From NCBI GenBank assembly GCA_001437625.1, contig LIAL01000050.1:1-8243 (forward strand): 8,243 nt of DNA, in the 5' to 3' direction. A model generated the notes under the pieces. It worked only from the letters and a program-made list of their open reading frames with translations, was not told where the DNA came from and did no database searches. This stretch comes from Nitrosopumilus sp. BACL13 MAG-121220-bin23 (lineage in GTDB: Archaea > Thermoproteota > Nitrososphaeria > Nitrososphaerales > Nitrosopumilaceae). The translations under genes and the position numbers were made by a program. Each line of letters opens with the position of its first letter. Within the stretch, counting starts at the first letter, position 1. Shown in pieces: positions 1-6,553 of this stretch.

Positions 1-387
1 GAAATTGCAACAACTATTTTCAAAAGATTTGAATATTCAAAAGAATTCTTGCGTAGTTTAGTTAGAAGAGGTTCATCCAAAATTAATTTCATAATAGACA
101 TTAAAACAAAAGACGGATACATATTCAGAGTTAAAGTACTTGCATTAACACATAGACCACTAAACACATCAAGACAGCACGCACTAAGAATTATTGCAAG
201 AGATGTAATTAACAAAACAGTTCCAGAAATGACAATTGATCAATTTGTTCAAGCCACATGTTACAGTAAAATTAATTCAGATATCATGGCTGCATTCAAA
301 AGAGTTATCAAAGTAAGACATGTTGGTCTTGAGAAAGTAAAACTCATCAGAACTGCAGATAAAGAAACAAAATTACTAGAAGCATAA
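1..387 (+). CDS. rps3ae: 30S ribosomal protein S3Ae (eS1), 3' part
   Basis: C-terminal 128 codons of the archaeal/eukaryotic-type small-subunit protein S3Ae (eS1), a ribosome component near the mRNA exit site on the 30S platform. The frame is open from base 1, beginning EIATTIFKRFEYSKEFLRSL, so the gene starts upstream of the window. The TTG at 49 is an internal Leu codon, not a start. Recognisable family stretches are LRSLVRRGSSKI, a basic patch LNTSRQHALRIIARDVI, and a C-terminal segment around IMAAFKRVIKVRHVGLEKVKL. Archaeal members are about 200 aa, so roughly the N-terminal third is missing because of the window edge, not because of damage. The stop is TAA at 385-387. The RNA-binding protein gene follows 28 nt later on the same strand, consistent with a translation-related block. 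Identification is by recognition of the family sequence and is fairly secure. Confidence 0.92.
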   Translation, partial: EIATTIFKRFEYSKEFLRSLVRRGSSKINFIIDIKTKDGYIFRVKVLALTHRPLNTSRQHALRIIARDVINKTVPEMTIDQFVQATCYSKINSDIMAAFKRVIKVRHVGLEKVKLIRTADKETKLLEA

Positions 388-415
388 GTAATTAGAATAT
401 AATCTATTTTCAATT

Positions 416-844
416 ATGGTTCATAAGATAGAAATTACTATTGATGTGATTGTTCATGCAACAGAAGATATTTCAAAAATATTACAGTCATTTGATGAGA
501 TATTAGGAATTAAAGAAGAAGAATTCACATCAATAGAAACCACAGGTTATTTTGAAAATCCAATAATAATGTTAAGTGCTAAACTTGTAAAAAAGCAGGG
601 TCAAAATTTTATAAAAAAAATGTTAGAATTACTAGCAATTAATCAAATTAATGAATTAATTGAAGAAATTGAAGAAAGAACGATAGATTCAAGATTTCAT
701 CTGAGAGTAGATAAGCAAGAATTAGTTAAAGGTAAATTGATAATTAGTGAAAAAGACACCGTAAAAATAAAAATTCATACTCCAATTTACAACAAAAAAG
801 ATACTGTAAAAATATTTACTGAAATTTTTCAAATGGTCAACTAG
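416..844 (+). CDS. RNA-binding protein, COG1325 / predicted exosome-associated type
   Basis: A 142-aa protein resembling the archaeal RNA-binding domain family once called DUF54 (COG1325), annotated in many archaea as a predicted exosome subunit. The N-terminal half starts with a beta-strand-rich segment (KIEITIDVIVHATED, residues 4-18). The family signature lies at about residues 43-60: TTGYFENPIIMLSAKLVKK, equivalent to the 'GYxGNPI' segment of relatives. A helix containing IKKMLELL follows, and then HLRVDKQELVKGKLII (residues 95-110). No catalytic residues are expected; the fold is ribosomal-L5-like and thought to bind RNA. The ATG at 416 is preceded by a weak AT-rich element (about 391-402) at leaderless distance, so it may have its own promoter or be read through from rps3ae. 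Role is inferred from family; confidence in the family is good, in the exosome link low. Confidence 0.8.
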   Translation: MVHKIEITIDVIVHATEDISKILQSFDEILGIKEEEFTSIETTGYFENPIIMLSAKLVKKQGQNFIKKMLELLAINQINELIEEIEERTIDSRFHLRVDKQELVKGKLIISEKDTVKIKIHTPIYNKKDTVKIFTEIFQMVN

Positions 845-869
845 ATTAAATAGGAATAGATCAATAATT

Positions 870-950
870 TAATTTGGGAATGAGGAGATATTAGCCGCTC
901 CAGTCTGAGCTAACGCCTTGAAGACGCCGCGACGAACCGACCCCAAATTA
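870..950 (+). ncRNA. Candidate box C/D guide sRNA
   Basis: This is the only clearly GC-rich non-coding stretch in an AT-rich window. A 9-bp inverted repeat TAATTTGGG (870-878) / CCCAAATTA (942-950) closes it. Inside lie, in order: a C-like box ATGAGGA (880-886), an 18-nt spacer, a D' box CTGA (905-908), a 9-nt gap, a C'-like box TTGAAGA (918-924), a 12-nt spacer (the usual archaeal length), and a D-like box CCGA (937-940). The boxes deviate from RUGAUGA/CUGA, but the deviations pair up: the U.U position of the kink-turn becomes G-C in C/D and A-U in C'/D'. The C-to-D core is 61 nt, typical of archaeal C/D sRNAs. Strand was chosen from this box order. Alternatives: another structured RNA or a processed leader of the next gene. 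Competing hairpins (TTAGC 891-895 with GCTAA 909-913; GCTC 897-900 with GAGC 907-910) make the call tentative. Target RNAs were not identified. Confidence 0.5.
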
Positions 951-986
951 AATCATAATCAAGAGAGTTTCAACATTAGAACAGGG

Positions 987-999
987 TTTATTATAAATA
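987..999 (+). promoter_or_regulatory. TATA box for the geranylgeranyl reductase gene
   Basis: The AT stretch TTTATTATAAATA matches an archaeal TATA box. Its centre (about 995) lies 26 nt upstream of the ATG at 1021, the normal TATA-to-transcription-start distance. The mRNA is therefore probably leaderless, beginning at or within a base or two of the start codon. No Shine-Dalgarno sequence is present, which fits. Confidence 0.7.
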
Positions 1000-1017
1000 C
1001 GGATAAACAAGTCCGTA
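998..1017. promoter_or_regulatory. Inverted repeat TACGGA-N8-TCCGTA, possible operator
   Basis: A perfect 6-bp inverted repeat (998-1003 and 1012-1017) sits between the TATA box and the leaderless start of the reductase gene. A dimeric regulator bound there would block polymerase entry or the initiation site. The arms are GC-richer than the surroundings. No regulator can be named from the sequence, and a short palindrome can occur by chance. Confidence 0.4.
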
Positions 1018-1020
1018 ATC

Positions 1021-2478
1021 ATGACAGATTATGACGTTATAATTGCAGGTGGAGGATTAGCAGGTACAATTACTGCACAATCAATAGCACATTATTCTAA
1101 TCAAAATTTAAAAATTTTAGTAATTGACAGAAATACTGAATTTTTGCCAGGAAGAAAATCACTAGCAGGCTGGGTATGTGGAGACGCATGTTCAAAAGAA
1201 GCAGTTGATTTTATGGCAGAGAGAATTAAAGTTCAATGGACTAGACCAGAGATTGAACATGATGTAAAAGGAGTAATGGCATTTTCACCAGACAATGAAA
1301 CATCAATTCCATTTGATGGAGCAGGTTACATGTTAAACCGTGTTAAACTTCCTGAAATACAAAATGAACGTTGTAGAAAAGCAGGAATTGAATTTGAATT
1401 TGAAATTAATCTTACAGGTCTAATTTATGATGGATTGCAAGTAGTAGGAGTTCAAGGGGTAGATAACAAAACAAAACAACCATACAAAAAAACATGTAGA
1501 ATAGTAGTAGATACAACAGGTGTAACATCAGTTTTAAGAAATGGATTAAAGAATTCCACTAAAGTTGAAAAGAGAATAGATAGACGAGATTTAGAATCAA
1601 CTGGAAGAGAAATTATGTACTTTGAACCAGGACAAGAAAATCTCAAAGAATTTGATCCGGACTATTGTATTATTCATTTAGATCAAGACATTGCACCAGG
1701 AGGATATGGATGGGTATTTCCAAAAGCAGATAATAAAGTCAACATTGGCTTAGGTGTTGAAAAAACATTACTAGATAAAAGAAATAAAAGATTAGGTAAA
1801 AAAGATAATGTTCAAACATTAATGAAAGAATATCTTAATAGAAACAGTGTAATTAAAAATCCAAAACTTTCAGAAGATGTAGAAGATGTTAACAATAACA
1901 CAGGTGTTTTCCAAGTTTCAGTAAGAAGACAAAATGATTGTATGGTGTCTGGCGGATATATTTTAGTCGGAGATTCAGCTTGGATGCCAAAACCAATTGA
2001 CGCAGGTGGAATAGGACCAGCATTAATTGCAGGAACAATTGCAGGAAAGAACGTAGTGGAATCACTTCAAGCAAATGATATGTCAGAAGCATCATTGTGG
2101 CAATACAATTTAGATTACATTAAAGAATACGGATACAAAACTGCAGGATTGGAACTTTTTAGAAGATTAGTTCAACAAATGACAAATGATCAAATCAGTT
2201 ATGGAATGAAACATTTCTTGGGCGGTCTAGATGTAGAATCAATCAGTAAAGGAGAACATCCAGACTTTACAGGATTAGGCAAAATTGGCATGATCATAAG
2301 GGGTGCAATGAATAAAACCGTAGCAGACGGTCTTAGATATACATCAAAAGAAAACCAATGGTTAGTTGAACATTATTATGATTATCCAAAAGATCCATCA
2401 GGATTTGAACAATGGAATAAAACATTACATCAAAGATTAGAGGCATCATTTGCAAAAGTAGAAACATTTGGAAAATAG
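1021..2478 (+). CDS. Geranylgeranyl reductase family FAD-dependent oxidoreductase
   Basis: A 485-aa flavoprotein of the geranylgeranyl reductase (GGR) family. In archaea these enzymes saturate the isoprenoid chains of (di)geranylgeranylglycerol lipids, a late step in membrane lipid synthesis at the cytoplasmic membrane face. Residues 5-16 (DVIIAGGGLAGT) form the dinucleotide-binding GxGxxG motif, with an acidic strand end at VID (residues 34-36). CGDACS (53-58) matches the conserved Cys-Gly region. GGYGWVFPKAD (227-237) carries the YxWxFP substrate-pocket motif. GDSAWMPKPIDAGGIG (317-332) is the second FAD-binding motif. Length is slightly above the roughly 400-450 aa of euryarchaeal enzymes, mainly from the C-terminal tail. 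It appears to be transcribed alone from the TATA box at 987-999. Which double bonds or lipid it reduces cannot be read from sequence; a role on a quinone or other prenyl substrate is also possible. Confidence 0.88.
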   Translation: MTDYDVIIAGGGLAGTITAQSIAHYSNQNLKILVIDRNTEFLPGRKSLAGWVCGDACSKEAVDFMAERIKVQWTRPEIEHDVKGVMAFSPDNETSIPFDGAGYMLNRVKLPEIQNERCRKAGIEFEFEINLTGLIYDGLQVVGVQGVDNKTKQPYKKTCRIVVDTTGVTSVLRNGLKNSTKVEKRIDRRDLESTGREIMYFEPGQENLKEFDPDYCIIHLDQDIAPGGYGWVFPKADNKVNIGLGVEKTLLDKRNKRLGKKDNVQTLMKEYLNRNSVIKNPKLSEDVEDVNNNTGVFQVSVRRQNDCMVSGGYILVGDSAWMPKPIDAGGIGPALIAGTIAGKNVVESLQANDMSEASLWQYNLDYIKEYGYKTAGLELFRRLVQQMTNDQISYGMKHFLGGLDVESISKGEHPDFTGLGKIGMIIRGAMNKTVADGLRYTSKENQWLVEHYYDYPKDPSGFEQWNKTLHQRLEASFAKVETFGK

Positions 2479-2484
2479 ATCCAA

Positions 2485-2496
2485 CATTAAATATTG
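2485..2496 (+). promoter_or_regulatory. TATA-like element upstream of the MoxR-type ATPase gene
   Basis: The 40-nt gap after the reductase gene contains ATTAAATATT, centred about 28 nt before the TTG at 2519. This spacing suits a leaderless or nearly leaderless transcript and suggests that a new transcription unit begins here. In AT-rich DNA such a match is weak evidence. Confidence 0.4.
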
Positions 2497-2518
2497 TCAT
2501 AATTAATAGAAAGAAGTC

Positions 2519-3313
2519 TTGGAAGAAATACAATATCTAGATTGGAACAATTCAAATCAAATCATTAAAAAAGCATATGAAGCAGGACTTTTTGTTCTCA
2601 TAATTGGGCCAAAAGGAACTGGAAAAACATCACTAGTTAGAGATTTTGCTAAAATCAATAATATCGATTTACAATCAATTAATTTTAGTTTAAGAACCAG
2701 AGAAAGTCATTTGGTTGGAACAAAAACACTAACAGATGGAACAGTCAGTTTTGATGAAGGTATTTTAATTAAATCAATGAGAAGCGGAAATTTACTTTAT
2801 TTAGACGAGGTTAATGCAGCTGAGGCAGATGTGTTACTTAGATTAGATGAAGCATTAGATGACAGAAGACAAATTGTACTAAAAGAAGCAACAGGTGAAT
2901 TAGTTAAAGCAAAAGAAAACTGGTTTGTAATTGCAACAATAAATCCATTAACGCATAGTGGAACAAAAGAACTTCCACCACAAATTCTAAGCAGGTTTCC
3001 AGTACGAATAAGATTAGAATATCCACCAGAACAAATAGAATTAGATATTGTAAAAAAATATGTTTCAGGGAATCACGAATCAGAAATAGTTCAAGGAATT
3101 AAACTGGCAAATACATTAAGACAGGCTGCAGCCGTTGAGGAATTATTTTATTCACCAAGTTTGAGAGAAACCATTGCATTTGGAAAATTATTAGATAAAG
3201 AAGTATCACCAAGAGAAGCTGCCAACATTGTTTTTGGAAATGTATACACACAGTGGGGAGATATAGAATATCAAAAAGTGAGTGACATAATCACTTCAAT
3301 GTTTAGAAGTTAA
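2519..3313 (+). CDS. MoxR-type AAA+ ATPase (CbbQ/NorQ/CobS-like)
   Basis: A 264-aa AAA+ ATPase of the MoxR class, whose members remodel or load cofactors into client enzymes together with a VWA-domain partner. Visible motifs: Walker A GPKGTGKT (30-37); the GTKTLTDGTVSFDEG region (67-81), typical of the group's glycine-rich insertion before Walker B; Walker B NLLYLDEVNAAE (91-102); sensor 1 region ATINP (139-143); arginine-finger segment LSRFPVR (157-163); and sensor 2 region SPSLRE (212-217). It is essentially a bare AAA+ module with no extra domains, like CbbQ and NorQ. The start is TTG at 2519, because no ATG precedes the first conserved block. Its stop codon touches the ATG of the VWA gene (TAAATG), strongly implying co-translation and a joint complex. 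The family call is firm; the client (a metalloenzyme or cobalt chelatase are the precedents) is unknown. Confidence 0.88.
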   Translation: MEEIQYLDWNNSNQIIKKAYEAGLFVLIIGPKGTGKTSLVRDFAKINNIDLQSINFSLRTRESHLVGTKTLTDGTVSFDEGILIKSMRSGNLLYLDEVNAAEADVLLRLDEALDDRRQIVLKEATGELVKAKENWFVIATINPLTHSGTKELPPQILSRFPVRIRLEYPPEQIELDIVKKYVSGNHESEIVQGIKLANTLRQAAAVEELFYSPSLRETIAFGKLLDKEVSPREAANIVFGNVYTQWGDIEYQKVSDIITSMFRS

Positions 3314-4876
3314 ATGCAATCCATTCAACTTCAAAATGATTCTTTAGTAGAAATTGCCACTTTTCTTATCAGAAGATGGTCTGAAAAAGAAGATACAGTA
3401 ATTGAAATTTCAAGTAATATTGAAAATAAAACAAGATTAAAAGAAAGAAAAGTAATCATAACATCACTAGAAAAAAGAATAGGGAACGATTTCCAAAAAT
3501 ACAGACAATTTAGAACATCATCATGGTATGAAGCAATGAAGATAAAATATTCTGAAAAAATTCTTAGTGATGATCATGCTTTTGGATTTATTCTTAATGC
3601 GATGGAAACACAAAGAGTAGAGCAGTTAGGAAGAAAGATTTGGAAGGGAATGGATGAAGAAATTATTTTTAATTATTCATATATGCTTGTTGCACGACCA
3701 CAGCTTCATACAGTTTATGGCAAAGCAAGAATTGTAGAAGCATTTTACCAATATTTCATGTTTGGGGTAATTAAAGGAGAGATACAATCAAGTCATTTTG
3801 AAAAAATAAAAAAAGCTAGCATGTTTGCAAAAAAAATTGTAAATGAATCAATAGAAAATAATCAAAAAACAAGTTGGATTGAAAAAAATGTAACACAGAT
3901 AATTAAAATTTTAGATATTGATTCATTATTAACAATTCCAATATCAGTTGCATTTATGAAAGCTGGAATGGCATTATCAGAAGAAGAATTAAGAAAAGTT
4001 TTAAAAATAATTGCTAAAAATAAAGAAGGCGATTTTGGTTCAATTGATCCATCTTCAATAGTAAAAGGCGACGATGTTTATGAGGAATACAAAGTATTAA
4101 TCAATGAAAATAAAAAAAATGAAAACAAAGGATTTTCATCAGAAACAGTAGGAATACAAATTCCATCTACAAAAAATATTGATGAAACGATAATCTATGA
4201 TATGAGTTTGATTAATGGATTAAAAATGAAATTTAAAGAATGGAAAATAGGTTGGAAAGAACAGCATTTAATATCTGGTGATGAGTTTGATGATGAAAAT
4301 TATATTGAAGGTAATGAACCATTTTTTTCAGATATTAAAAAATCAATTAAAACAAAAATTGTGATCCTATTGGATCATTCATCAAGTATATCTTCAGATG
4401 CAATTGAATACAAAAAAGCAACTATAGCATTATGTGAAGTTTTATCTTTTCTTAAAATAAAATTTGCAGTATATGCATTTAGTACAGAAAATAGATCAGT
4501 AGTATGTTGGTCAATAAAAAAAGATAATATGAAATGGAATAAGACTACTGCAAAAAGACTAGCGCAAATAGTTGCAAATGGCTCAACACCATTAGCAGAA
4601 GTTTATGATAAAATGTTTTCAACATTACAGACAAAACGACCAAATATTTTTTTAACATTAACTGATGGAGAGCCATCAGATTCAGATGCAGTTAGAAAGA
4701 GAATAAAATCACTAAAAGCATTAGGAATAAGCATGATTGCTTTAGGATTAGGTCCAAATACAGTGAGAGCAACCACCATAGCAAATAATCTAAAACATTT
4801 AGGATACGATAAAACTATGGCAGTAAGTAGACTGAAAGATATTCCAAATAAAGTAATCAATATTTTGAATGTATGA
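3314..4876 (+). CDS. VWA (MIDAS) domain protein, partner of the MoxR-type ATPase
   Basis: A 520-aa protein with a C-terminal von Willebrand factor A domain (about 345-520). All MIDAS metal-coordinating elements are present: DHSSS (354-358), the Thr of GSTPL (T425), and the Asp of TDGEPSD (450-456). The N-terminal about 330 residues are helical and Lys/Glu-rich, with a segment AMETQRVEQLGRKIWKG (96-112) reminiscent of the 'E-x-x-R-V/I-E' region of NorD/CbbO/CobT proteins. A charged low-complexity linker lies around 257-275. No signal peptide or membrane segment is seen, so it should be cytoplasmic. With the abutting ATPase it resembles CbbQ/CbbO, NorQ/NorD and CobS/CobT pairs, which activate or insert metal into large enzymes using a Mg2+-dependent MIDAS contact. 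No chelatase or nitric oxide reductase subunit lies in the window, so the client is open. The stop overlaps a small ORF as ATGA. Confidence 0.85.
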   Translation: MQSIQLQNDSLVEIATFLIRRWSEKEDTVIEISSNIENKTRLKERKVIITSLEKRIGNDFQKYRQFRTSSWYEAMKIKYSEKILSDDHAFGFILNAMETQRVEQLGRKIWKGMDEEIIFNYSYMLVARPQLHTVYGKARIVEAFYQYFMFGVIKGEIQSSHFEKIKKASMFAKKIVNESIENNQKTSWIEKNVTQIIKILDIDSLLTIPISVAFMKAGMALSEEELRKVLKIIAKNKEGDFGSIDPSSIVKGDDVYEEYKVLINENKKNENKGFSSETVGIQIPSTKNIDETIIYDMSLINGLKMKFKEWKIGWKEQHLISGDEFDDENYIEGNEPFFSDIKKSIKTKIVILLDHSSSISSDAIEYKKATIALCEVLSFLKIKFAVYAFSTENRSVVCWSIKKDNMKWNKTTAKRLAQIVANGSTPLAEVYDKMFSTLQTKRPNIFLTLTDGEPSDSDAVRKRIKSLKALGISMIALGLGPNTVRATTIANNLKHLGYDKTMAVSRLKDIPNKVINILNV

Positions 4877-4947
4877 ATAGTAACAAAAATAAATTTAATC
4901 GTAAACTATCAGATATTTTATATGACCTTCTAAAAATTAAAAAATGA
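4873..4947 (+). CDS. Candidate 24-aa microprotein or N-terminal extension of the next gene
   Basis: A short ORF whose ATG overlaps the stop of the VWA gene as ATGA, the classic arrangement for translational coupling. The 24-residue product begins MNSNKNKFNRK, very basic and Asn-rich, and ends LSDILYDLLKIKK, which would form an amphipathic helix. It is in the same frame as the PLP enzyme that starts with TTG at 4957: only the TGA at 4945-4947 and three sense codons separate them. It could be a coupled microprotein, a reinitiation element that carries ribosomes to the TTG, or the true N-terminus of the next protein if the TGA is read through or is a sequence error. There is no direct evidence of expression. 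Confidence 0.35.
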   Translation: MNSNKNKFNRKLSDILYDLLKIKK

Positions 4948-4956
4948 GAAAGGGAA

Positions 4957-6522
4957 TTGGATCAAAATCAAGAAAATAACATTGACAAAGTTTTGCTGGA
5001 ACGTTTTGAAGAAGAAATATGGAGTAAAGTACCCCACTTAGAAAATAATAAGGAAGGAGCAAAAATAGTTAATGCAACGCCACTAGTAGACATTACAGAT
5101 GATTTTAAAGAATGTGCAAAAAAAATATACAACTTAGAACTTTCTAATTCAGAATTACAAGTTTATGGAAAATTAGATTCTACATTACCTACAGGATCAA
5201 TCAAAATGAGACCAGCAGCAAACATAATTCATGATGCAATCATGACAGGAAAAATAAAGAGCGGTCAAACAGTAATTGAGGCCACATCAGGTAATTTTGG
5301 AATAGCATTAGGAATGTTATCAAAACTAGGTCTACAAGTAGTTACAATTGTTTCAAGAAAATTACAAGAAGGTGTATTTCATGAACTAAGAAAAATGAAT
5401 ATCAAAATAATGGATTTAGAAATGGATATTTGTCCTGCACCAGGAATGGAAGGAAAAAAAGATGAATTAGTTGCAAAAGCAACAGCTGCTAACATTCGTT
5501 CACAATTAACTCAGTTGGAATTTGATCCAAGTATTTTTGATAATTCAATTACTGAAATTGAAGCATTATTAGCTAAACAAGATATTATTAATTTAGCAAA
5601 ATTACTTGCAAAAATATACAATTGTTTCTGTCCAGAACAATATGATAATGATTTGAATGTAAATGCACATAGAACCATAACTGGAGTTGAAATAGATCAA
5701 CAATTGCATGAAGAGGGCAACTCACTTGAAAATTTTAATATTCTATGTACATTTGGTACAGGCGGTACTTCAGGTGGATTAAGCAGATACATATCTGAAA
5801 AATATAACAAAAAAAGAGTTCACGTGATATTTCCACCGGGAGGACAAGATGTTGCAGGAATTAGAACTCACAATAATGCAGATGGTTTAAAATATTATCA
5901 ACCAGATAATTATGCCGGAGAATATGAAATAGATTTTGAAAAAGCAAAACCACTTCTCAAATTTTTTGTAGAGAAAGGTCACGATATTGGAGAAAGTAGT
6001 GCACTAGAACTTTATGCAGCTTTACAATTGGCTAGTGCAAATAAAGAAAGTAAATTTGTAGTAATGATTTGTGACGGTATAGAAAAATATAGAAAGAATT
6101 TGGAAAAAATTGGAAAAATTCAACCTCCAGGACAAGTATCACCAGAACAAGTAGCCTCAAATTCAGGGGATTATGATAAAGTTATTTGGATTCATACACA
6201 ATATACGCCTCAAGAAGGAGGAATAGAATTACTTGCAAAATCTCTAGGTATTGATAAAAGCAAAATAGTTGTACCAAATGCAAGAACAGCACAACAGCTA
6301 TTATCAGGACAGGGAATTCCAGATGAAATTAATAATTCTCTGCAAGAATCAAAAGGAAAAACCCTAATGGTTTGTATGGCTGGAAGAACATCATTAATGG
6401 CTGCCAATGTATTAGCAGAAAAAGGAATTGTAACAGATAGTTTGATAGGAGGAATAACAGAACTTCCTGAAGCAAGAAACAGTCAACTATCAGAACTAGT
6501 CAAACAAGCTTCACAGTTTTAA
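4957..6522 (+). CDS. PLP-dependent cysteine/threonine synthase-like enzyme fused to a rhodanese-like domain
   Basis: A 521-aa two-domain protein. Residues about 40-385 form a fold-type II PLP enzyme. LPTGSIKMRP (77-86) supplies the Schiff-base lysine, K83; EATSGNFGIALG (108-119) is the asparagine loop that holds substrate carboxylate; GTGGTSGG (267-274) binds PLP phosphate; and GESSAL (345-350) is in the region contacting the pyridine ring. Between the last two ordinary blocks, about residues 155-260 are longer than in CysK and include CFCPEQ (223-228). Residues about 400-521 look like a rhodanese: YDKVIWIHTQYT opens it and VCMAGRTS (472-479) is a Cys-containing active-site loop, with C473 as the likely persulfide carrier. 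The fusion suggests sulfur donation to a beta-replacement reaction, for example cysteine formation, but the substrate is inferred. The start is TTG at 4957, the first possible start after the in-frame TGA at 4945; GAAAGGG just before it may help initiation. It lies 80 nt after the VWA gene and is possibly co-transcribed. Confidence 0.8.
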   Translation: MDQNQENNIDKVLLERFEEEIWSKVPHLENNKEGAKIVNATPLVDITDDFKECAKKIYNLELSNSELQVYGKLDSTLPTGSIKMRPAANIIHDAIMTGKIKSGQTVIEATSGNFGIALGMLSKLGLQVVTIVSRKLQEGVFHELRKMNIKIMDLEMDICPAPGMEGKKDELVAKATAANIRSQLTQLEFDPSIFDNSITEIEALLAKQDIINLAKLLAKIYNCFCPEQYDNDLNVNAHRTITGVEIDQQLHEEGNSLENFNILCTFGTGGTSGGLSRYISEKYNKKRVHVIFPPGGQDVAGIRTHNNADGLKYYQPDNYAGEYEIDFEKAKPLLKFFVEKGHDIGESSALELYAALQLASANKESKFVVMICDGIEKYRKNLEKIGKIQPPGQVSPEQVASNSGDYDKVIWIHTQYTPQEGGIELLAKSLGIDKSKIVVPNARTAQQLLSGQGIPDEINNSLQESKGKTLMVCMAGRTSLMAANVLAEKGIVTDSLIGGITELPEARNSQLSELVKQASQF

Positions 6523-6553
6523 GGTATATCAAATTTTTATTATTATAATAATC
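6523..6553 (+). promoter_or_regulatory. AT-rich gap: T-tract termination and/or weak promoter for the ASCH gene
   Basis: The 31 nt between the PLP-rhodanese gene and the ASCH gene are almost pure A/T. TATATC at 6526-6531 lies about 25 nt before the ATG at 6554 and could act as a poor TATA box. The T5 run at 6534-6538 could terminate upstream transcripts, as archaeal polymerases stop at T-runs. Neither role is certain. Confidence 0.3.

Noticed and set aside
49..387. TTG at 49 as the start of a short 112-aa protein.
   Set aside because: The frame is open to base 1 and upstream codons continue the S3Ae sequence, so this is an internal leucine codon of a gene cut by the window edge.
870..950. 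Permuted tRNA gene on the minus strand (T-loop-like string before a D-arm-like string, enclosed by a long terminal stem).
   Set aside because: No acceptor stem can be paired, the T-stem does not close around TTCGTCG, position 58 would not be A, and the D-arm closes only if G19 is used in the stem. Box C/D architecture on the plus strand explains the whole element better.
1452..2533. Minus-strand open frames at 1452-1646, 1889-2095 and 2333-2533.
   Set aside because: They lie opposite well-supported flavoprotein coding sequence and their translations are low-complexity hydrophobic shadows without recognisable motifs or start signals.
4603..4860. 85-codon minus-strand open frame.
   Set aside because: It is antisense to the MIDAS part of the VWA domain, where the plus-strand frame has clear conserved residues; no promoter or family feature was seen.
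6210..6407. 65-codon minus-strand open frame.
   Set aside because: It is antisense to the rhodanese-like domain including its active-site loop, with no supporting features of its own.
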